47,904 nt of DNA from an uncultured Eubacteriales bacterium. GTDB taxonomy: Bacteria > Bacillota > Clostridia > Christensenellales > Aristaeellaceae. The stretch is from positions 1-47,904 of the forward strand of contig CADBKQ010000016.1 of the NCBI GenBank assembly GCA_902795275.1, read 5' to 3'. The position numbers and the translations under genes are program-made. A model generated the notes under the pieces. The model was not told the origin of the DNA, did no database searches, and saw only the letters and a program-made list of their open reading frames with translations. Shown here in pieces: positions 43,361 through 47,904 of this stretch. The stretch's first letter is position 1, and each line of letters starts with the position of its first letter.

Positions 43361-43762
43361 TCAATTCACCATCGCCGCCAGAATCACGCCCAGGGTTTTG
43401 CCGATGGCCAGGGCGGCGGCGGCAAAGCGCATATCCACGGCAATGCTGAGCCGGTCAAAAAACACCGGCACCACCTCCACGGCTTCCGCCAGCGCCGAAG
43501 CCAGCATGCCGACGAAAAAGCCGCCCAACGCCATGACAAGGATGCCGAACACCAAGGGCAGAAACCCGGCGATGTGCAGGGTGCCGATCGTTGCGCCGAT
43601 GGCCAGGGCGCAGCCGCAGAGCCGCATATCCGTTTTTGCGTCCAGAACGTCCGTCAGCCGCATGGGAATCTGCAGCATCATCCACAGCGGCGCGGCGCAT
43701 ACGCCCACCGTTACGCCGCCCATCGCGCCCAGGAACACTTGCAGAACAGCGTCCCAGATCAT
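43361..43762 (-). CDS. spoVAB: Stage V sporulation protein AB
   Basis: A 133-residue membrane protein of the SpoVA complex. It contains QVFLGAMGGVTVGVCAAPLW, then PLVFGILVMALGGFFVGMLA and AIGKTLGVILAAM. Its ATG overlaps the spoVAA stop as ATGA, so translation is coupled. The frame is open further upstream only as a shadow of spoVAA. Confidence 0.9.
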   Translation of the reverse strand: MIWDAVLQVFLGAMGGVTVGVCAAPLWMMLQIPMRLTDVLDAKTDMRLCGCALAIGATIGTLHIAGFLPLVFGILVMALGGFFVGMLASALAEAVEVVPVFFDRLSIAVDMRFAAAALAIGKTLGVILAAMVN

Positions 43763-44316
43763 GGCGTCAGTCCCGAGACCTGCTCCGCCGCCTGCCGGTA
43801 TTCCTCCAGCTTGATTTCCAGCGGAGCCACCGACCGGCGCTTGCCCAGCAGCGCGTAGAACAGCGACACGCCGAAGAACACGCCCGCCGCGTAAGGCCCG
43901 GTGATCAGCCATTCGTTTTCCACCTGGTGCCCGGTGATGAACCGGAACAGCGCCTGCTGCGCGTCCATCATGTTCACGTCGGCATGGAACCAGGTGATGG
44001 CCAGGGCGCTTCCGACCAGGAGCACAAGAAAGGCAAACGCCGTCCGAAACGGCCGGGCGCGGTTCCGTTTGCTTTGGGGAACGATGTGGACGAAGCATTC
44101 CGACGGCCCCAGGATACGAACGTCCGGGTCCGCGGCCATCACGGATTTGACCAGCGCCATGGCGGGCAATCGCCACACGCCCTCCTTGGTCACGCACTCC
44201 ACCGGCAGGTCCATCACCTTCGCGCCTTCGCTGTCCAGGGCGTCGGCCACGTGGCGCACCAAAAGCTGTTCCCCCGGACTGGCGATGGCGCGGGCTTTCA
44301 GCTGCAAATACAGCAA
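43759..44316 (-). CDS. spoVAA: Stage V sporulation protein AA
   Basis: A 185-residue first protein of the operon. The N-terminal soluble part (LYLQLKARAIASPGEQLLVR) matches SpoVAA, and two membrane helices follow (FAFLVLLVGSALAITWF, GVFFGVSLFYALL). I chose TTG at 44316: AAGGGAG lies eight bases upstream and the protein begins as the family does. Homologues are about 200 residues. Confidence 0.88.
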   Translation of the reverse strand: MLYLQLKARAIASPGEQLLVRHVADALDSEGAKVMDLPVECVTKEGVWRLPAMALVKSVMAADPDVRILGPSECFVHIVPQSKRNRARPFRTAFAFLVLLVGSALAITWFHADVNMMDAQQALFRFITGHQVENEWLITGPYAAGVFFGVSLFYALLGKRRSVAPLEIKLEEYRQAAEQVSGLTP

Positions 44317-44340
44317 GCAATCATCTCCCTTGTCGCAAGT

Positions 44341-44371
44341 CAGTATGCCCGCTGGAAGAAGAAAATATGAA
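44341..44371 (-). promoter_or_regulatory. Candidate sigma-G promoter of spoVA
   Basis: On the minus strand TTCATA (44371-44366), 18 bases, CATACTG (44347-44341). This resembles the forespore sigma-G pattern (-35 TGxATA, -10 CATxxTA), and the transcript would start about 15-20 bases before the spoVAA TTG. spoVA is a sigma-G operon in B. subtilis. Confidence 0.5.
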
Positions 44372-44377
44372 TCCGGA

Positions 44378-44406
44378 TTGACTTTTCCTGTTGTTTCCAA
44401 TAAAAT
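44378..44406 (+). promoter_or_regulatory. Promoter of the LysR gene
   Basis: TTGACT at 44378-44383, 17 bases, TAAAAT at 44401-44406. Its -35 lies seven bases from the divergent spoVA promoter. Confidence 0.65.
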
Positions 44407-44442
44407 AGAGGCGTTCGGGAAATCATAAAACAGGGTGATTCT

Positions 44443-45390
44443 ATGACTTTGCAGCAACTGAACTATATCATCACCATCTCCGAAACGGGCTCCTTCAACA
44501 AGGCGGCGGACAAGCTCTACGTGTCCCAGCCCTCGCTGACCAGCGCCGTGAAGGAGCTGGAAAAGGAAATCGGCATTCTGATTTTCAACCGCAGCGGCAA
44601 GGGCGTGACGCTGACGGCGGAAGGGCTGAATTTCCTGCCCTACGCCCGGCAGGTGTACAGCCAGTACCAGAACCTGCTGGACGCTTACAGCAAACAGGGA
44701 AAACGCAAGCGCCAGTTCGCCGTGTCCACCCAGCACTATTCCTTCGCGGTGAAGGCGTTCGTGGAATTGACGAAAACCTTCGACGTGGCGGAGTACGAGT
44801 TCGCCATCCGGGAAACCCGCACGAAGGACGTGATGGACGACGTAGCGTCCTCCCGCAGCGAGATCGGCATTCTGTATCTGAATGATTTCAACCGCCGGGC
44901 GATTCTGAAGCTGCTGTCCTCCGCCAATTTGCAGTTTTCTCCCCTCATCCGCTGCGACGCCTATGTGTATCTGTGGAAAGGGCATCCGCTGGCCGGAGCG
45001 GAATCCATTTCCTTTGCCGATCTCGCGCCTTATCCCTGCCTGTCCTTTGAGCAGGGGGACAACAGCAATTTCTATTTATCAGAAGAAATCCTGTCCACCA
45101 ATGAGTATCCCCGCCTCATCAAGTGCTGCGACCGGGCCACGGTGCTCAACCTCATGGTGGGCCTGAACGGGTACACGCTGTGCTCCGGCATCATCTGCGA
45201 AGAGCTGAACGGCAGCGATTATGTGGCCATCCCCTTCCGGGACGCGGAGATGGAAGCGGGCCGGGGAATGGAAATCGGCTACATCACAAGAAAAAACAGC
45301 ATCTTAAGCCCGGCGGGAGAACGGTATATCGCCGAGATTCAAAAATATCTGGGCCGGGAAGGAAACCCGCCCAGTAGCCAAAATGCATGA
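44443..45390 (+). CDS. LysR-family transcriptional regulator
   Basis: A 315-residue LysR-type regulator. The winged helix-turn-helix is at residues 1-60 (LNYIITISETGSFNKAADKL, VSQPSLTSAVKELEKEIG), and the rest is the periplasmic-binding-protein-like effector domain (ILYLNDFNRRAI). Effector and target are unknown. LysR regulators usually control the divergent gene, which here is spoVAA; that would be unusual for a sporulation operon, so the target may be elsewhere. Confidence 0.92.
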   Translation: MTLQQLNYIITISETGSFNKAADKLYVSQPSLTSAVKELEKEIGILIFNRSGKGVTLTAEGLNFLPYARQVYSQYQNLLDAYSKQGKRKRQFAVSTQHYSFAVKAFVELTKTFDVAEYEFAIRETRTKDVMDDVASSRSEIGILYLNDFNRRAILKLLSSANLQFSPLIRCDAYVYLWKGHPLAGAESISFADLAPYPCLSFEQGDNSNFYLSEEILSTNEYPRLIKCCDRATVLNLMVGLNGYTLCSGIICEELNGSDYVAIPFRDAEMEAGRGMEIGYITRKNSILSPAGERYIAEIQKYLGREGNPPSSQNA

Positions 45391-45397
45391 TTTGTGT

Positions 45398-45431
45398 TAT
45401 AATCATTCAGTCCGCTCTTTCAGCGGACTGG
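45398..45431 (+). promoter_or_regulatory. Promoter and leader hairpin of the SH3b/C39-like gene
   Basis: TATAAT at 45398-45403, with TAGCCA 17 bases upstream as a fair -35, beginning inside the lysR stop region. The transcript would open with CAGTCCGCT/AGCGGACTG (45409-45431), a perfect nine-pair hairpin directly beside the ribosome-binding site GGGAGG, which could affect translation. Confidence 0.5.
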
Positions 45432-45445
45432 GAGGGCTTACGAAA

Positions 45446-47299
45446 GTGAAAGCAAGGAAAGCATTTGTTTTGATCGCCGCCGTGACGTTGCTGTGCCTGA
45501 TGGTATGCGCGGCGCTGGCGGAACCGGCCCGGGTGGTGACGCCCAAGGGTCCGCTGAATATGCGCAAAACCCCCGACGACAAGGGCAAGCTGCTGGAATC
45601 CGTTCCCAATAAATCTATGGTGGACGTGGAGGAAGTGGGGGAAACGTGGTCGAAAATCACGTACAAAAAGAAAAGCGGCTATGTCAAAACGGAATATTTG
45701 AAGCTGCCGGAAAACATGGTCGGCAAGGAAATCTACTCCGACGAAGGCATGCTGCTGATGCTGGTCCGTCCCGCAGAAGGCAAGGAAAGCGCCGCCGTGG
45801 CGCTGCCTGTTGGGGCTTGGGAAGCCGTGCTGGTGGAGATAACAGAAGGCGATTGGACGAAGGTTTCCCGGGACGGCGTGACCGGCTATGTGGAAACGAA
45901 AGCCCTGTCCTACCAGAAGGAAGAACCCTCCGGCGAAATCGCGTGGATGAAGGAACCGGCGGTTGCCGTACAGCAGACGGAGGTTAAGGTTTCCGCGAAC
46001 CTCAAGGATGAGAGCATTGCCACGCTGAATCCCGGCGACGAAGTAGCCGTCACTTTGATCGAAAAAGGCCAGTGCCTGGTGATCGTGTCCAAGGGCGTGT
46101 GCGGCTATGTGCCCGCGTCCGCGCTGGCCCTGTCCGGGCCGGAGGATACCGACGAGGAAACGGACGGCATGGCCCGCACGGAAGCCCTATCCAAGGCCGA
46201 AGCCGCGCTGCGGAAAAAGTACAAGGCGTTTGGCAAGGAAAAGCTCTACGGCATCACCGCTGTGGAAAACGGATATTACCGCTGCGGTTTTTTCAACGAC
46301 CAGGATCAATACCTGTTCGGCGCGCTGGTGGACGCGGAAGCTGGCAAGGTGGCGTTCATCGCCCATTATGACGGGTTTGCCGTACTGACCCATGAAGCGG
46401 CGCTGCTGCCGGAGGGAGAAATCGAACTGAGCCTCAGCGCCGACACCGTCGCCATCGGCGAGACCATTGACATTACAGTAAATGCCTGGACGCTGCATCA
46501 GGCCCAGTATTCCCTGTACATGAACGGAACCCAGATCGTGGAATCCAAGCCGGGCGCGCATTTCAAGGCCGCATACCGGCCCCGTCAGGCGGGAGAATAC
46601 AAGCTGTACGTCACCGTCACCGACGAAAAGGGAACCTACCAGACCGCCCAGGCGGACTTTACCGTGGACGGCAGCTTGCCGCAGAACGGCGGCGCCCAGG
46701 AAATCTACAGCCAGAAGGACGGCTGGTGGAAGGACAAGCGATACCGCCACAGCAGCCTGGCAAAGTCCGGCTGCGCCATCTTCACCCTGAGCCATGCCCT
46801 GAACCGCATGGGCCACATGGAAGAAGCCGCCCTGCCGGCGAACCTGGCGACGAAATACGCCTACTGCCTCATACCCGAAGAAGGCACCAACAACACCCTG
46901 CTCATCAACACCGCCGCCCGGGACTTCGGGTTCACCACCCAGGGCGAATTGATCAACGAGCCGGAGAAAATCGCGAAGCTGATTCGGGAAGGAACGTTCT
47001 TCTCCTTCTCCATCGCCCGGGGCCACATTGCCATGGTCAGCGGCATTTCGGACGATGGCAGCATGATCCGGGTGGTGGATTCCGCGCCGCTGGCGACCTT
47101 CGAGCGCATCAAGGATGCCTCCCAGTATTACGAGAAGCGCCCCGGCGTGTACCGCGCCGCGCTGACGCTGGACGATATGCCCGGCGCGCGCTGGTTCTTT
47201 GAAACCGACGAGTACGGCGGGCTGGAATACTGGCTGCCCATGGAATACGTCGCCAAGCGCGGTGTGCGCCTGATCCAGCCCGGCGCTGCGAAGGAATAA
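45446..47299 (+). CDS. Secreted SH3b-domain protein with C39-like peptidase
   Basis: A 617-residue exported protein. Signal peptide at residues 1-26 (AFVLIAAVTLLCLMVCAALA). SH3b-like domains follow (about 30-85, GPLNMRKTPDDKGKLLESVP; and further ones at 95-160 and 170-230). An Ig-like stretch lies at about 330-410 (VAIGETIDITVNAW). The C-terminus is a C39_2-type papain-fold domain with probable Cys443 in KSGCAIFTLSHAL and His527 in RGHIAMVSG. It would bind and cut cell-wall or peptide substrates outside the cell. I chose the GTG at 45446 because GGGAGG lies upstream and it starts the signal peptide. Confidence 0.8.
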   Translation: MKARKAFVLIAAVTLLCLMVCAALAEPARVVTPKGPLNMRKTPDDKGKLLESVPNKSMVDVEEVGETWSKITYKKKSGYVKTEYLKLPENMVGKEIYSDEGMLLMLVRPAEGKESAAVALPVGAWEAVLVEITEGDWTKVSRDGVTGYVETKALSYQKEEPSGEIAWMKEPAVAVQQTEVKVSANLKDESIATLNPGDEVAVTLIEKGQCLVIVSKGVCGYVPASALALSGPEDTDEETDGMARTEALSKAEAALRKKYKAFGKEKLYGITAVENGYYRCGFFNDQDQYLFGALVDAEAGKVAFIAHYDGFAVLTHEAALLPEGEIELSLSADTVAIGETIDITVNAWTLHQAQYSLYMNGTQIVESKPGAHFKAAYRPRQAGEYKLYVTVTDEKGTYQTAQADFTVDGSLPQNGGAQEIYSQKDGWWKDKRYRHSSLAKSGCAIFTLSHALNRMGHMEEAALPANLATKYAYCLIPEEGTNNTLLINTAARDFGFTTQGELINEPEKIAKLIREGTFFSFSIARGHIAMVSGISDDGSMIRVVDSAPLATFERIKDASQYYEKRPGVYRAALTLDDMPGARWFFETDEYGGLEYWLPMEYVAKRGVRLIQPGAAKE

Positions 47300-47312
47300 A
47301 GGGGGAGAATGC

Positions 47313-47774
47313 TTGATCAGAATCCTGATGGTATGCCACGGCAACATCTGCCGCAGCCCCATGGCGGAATTCATTTTCCGGGACATGGCGGAAAAGCGCG
47401 GCCTGTGCGGGCGGTTTTACGTGGCCTCCGCCGCCACCAGCACAGAGGAAATCGGCAATCCGGTTTATCCGCCCGCCAAACGCAAGCTATATTCCCTGGG
47501 TATCGACTGCTCCGGAAAACGCGCCCGGCAGATGACGAAAGCGGATTATCAGGAGTACGACCTGCTGCTGGGCATGGACCGATGGAATATCAATAACATG
47601 CGCCGCATCTGCGGGGGCGACCCGGACGGGAAAATCCACCTGCTGCTGGAGCATTCGCCCAACCCGCGGGAGATAGACGATCCCTGGTACACCGGCGATT
47701 TCGACACCGCCTGCCGGGATATCCAGGAAGGCTGCGGGCAATGGCTGGACATGCTCAGCCACAGCGAACAATAA
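47313..47774 (+). CDS. Low-molecular-weight protein-tyrosine phosphatase
   Basis: A 153-residue phosphatase. P-loop C8-HGNIC-R14-S at the N-terminus (ILMVCHGNICRSPMAEFIF) and the general-acid Asp in IDDPWYTGDF. Start TTG at 47313 with GGGGGAG upstream; no ATG fits. It would remove phosphate from tyrosine in proteins, often acting with BY-kinases on polysaccharide synthesis, though none is nearby. Confidence 0.95.
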   Translation: MIRILMVCHGNICRSPMAEFIFRDMAEKRGLCGRFYVASAATSTEEIGNPVYPPAKRKLYSLGIDCSGKRARQMTKADYQEYDLLLGMDRWNINNMRRICGGDPDGKIHLLLEHSPNPREIDDPWYTGDFDTACRDIQEGCGQWLDMLSHSEQ

Positions 47775-47777
47775 AAC

Positions 47778-47806
47778 AGCGCCGTTCATTGCGAACGGCG
47801 CTTTTA
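47778..47806 (+). terminator. Terminator after the phosphatase gene
   Basis: AGCGCCGTTC (47778-47787) pairs perfectly with GAACGGCGCT (47793-47802), and the last T begins a TTTT run. Confidence 0.88.
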
Positions 47807-47904
47807 TACTAAATACCTTCTAAAAGATTGAAAGATTCGGGATGGATTTTTCGTCCTGGCTAAGCTGAACGAAGGGAGTCGTAGCAGCGCTACGTTGACC
47901 GGAG
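47807..47904. other. Window end, no gene seen
   Basis: Non-coding. GTAGC/GCTAC (about 47881-47893) forms a small hairpin. What follows is beyond the window. Confidence 0.4.

Overview
The window looks like a chromosomal segment of a spore-forming member of the Clostridia with high GC in most genes. The evidence is a complete spoVA operon (spoVAA-AB-AC-AD-AE), the dipicolinate synthase pair spoVFA/spoVFB, Clostridia-style gene orders (DUF512 protein-der-plsY; tsaE-tsaB-rimI), an NfnAB-type ferredoxin/NAD(P) enzyme, and a T-box leader. Proline/threonine-linked cell-wall proteins and the general gene content would fit a gut lineage such as Christensenellales or relatives, but I cannot fix the taxon from sequence alone.

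Layout. (1) 1-9370 is a worn, accessory-looking region. It opens with a tRNA-Asn followed by a short direct repeat that could be an old integration site. Then come fragments: an AlbA_2-type protein remnant, one piece of an IS21 istA transposase on the minus strand, an iron-alcohol dehydrogenase lacking its N-terminal half and joined to the 3' end of a short-chain epimerase gene, a TetR regulator, an MMPL exporter split by one frameshift, another piece of an IS21 istA on the plus strand, a glycosidase-like gene and an AraC gene that have both lost their 5' ends at one junction, and a 220-bp MITE-like inverted repeat. (2) 9371-11996 holds an unusual XRE-cupin-acyl-CoA ligase fusion read from a T-box riboswitch. 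(3) 12075-23040 is housekeeping: DUF512 protein, der, plsY, nfnBA, two membrane proteins, an FAD protein and an L,D-transpeptidase. (4) 23093-30769 is a minus-strand block: a PBP4B-like hydrolase, FtsK/SpoIIIE, a secreted DUF3298-like protein and dipicolinate synthase. (5) 30960-37470 is plus strand: a solute-binding protein with galactokinase, two membrane proteins, and the t6A genes tsaE/tsaB with rimI. (6) 37524-44316 is minus strand: rqcH, a formate/nitrite transporter, a kinase-like protein and the spoVA operon. (7) 44378-47815 is plus strand: a LysR regulator, an SH3b/C39-like secreted protein and a low-molecular-weight tyrosine phosphatase.

The most interesting signal is a family of three related intergenic elements (13463-13562, 24942-25066, 43216-43343). 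Each has two inverted arms made of tandem 7-bp units, a different unit in each copy, around a roughly 45-55 nt core. Read in the direction of the flanking genes, every core begins with a near-identical motif, SCATTTTGYT followed by a T-rich run. All three lie between two co-directional genes, directly or almost directly after a stop codon, and all three have the same orientation relative to transcription. This is consistent with an RNA-level or mobile palindromic element that I do not recognise as a named family. The second is the T-box leader with a probable valine specifier in front of the regulator-ligase fusion.
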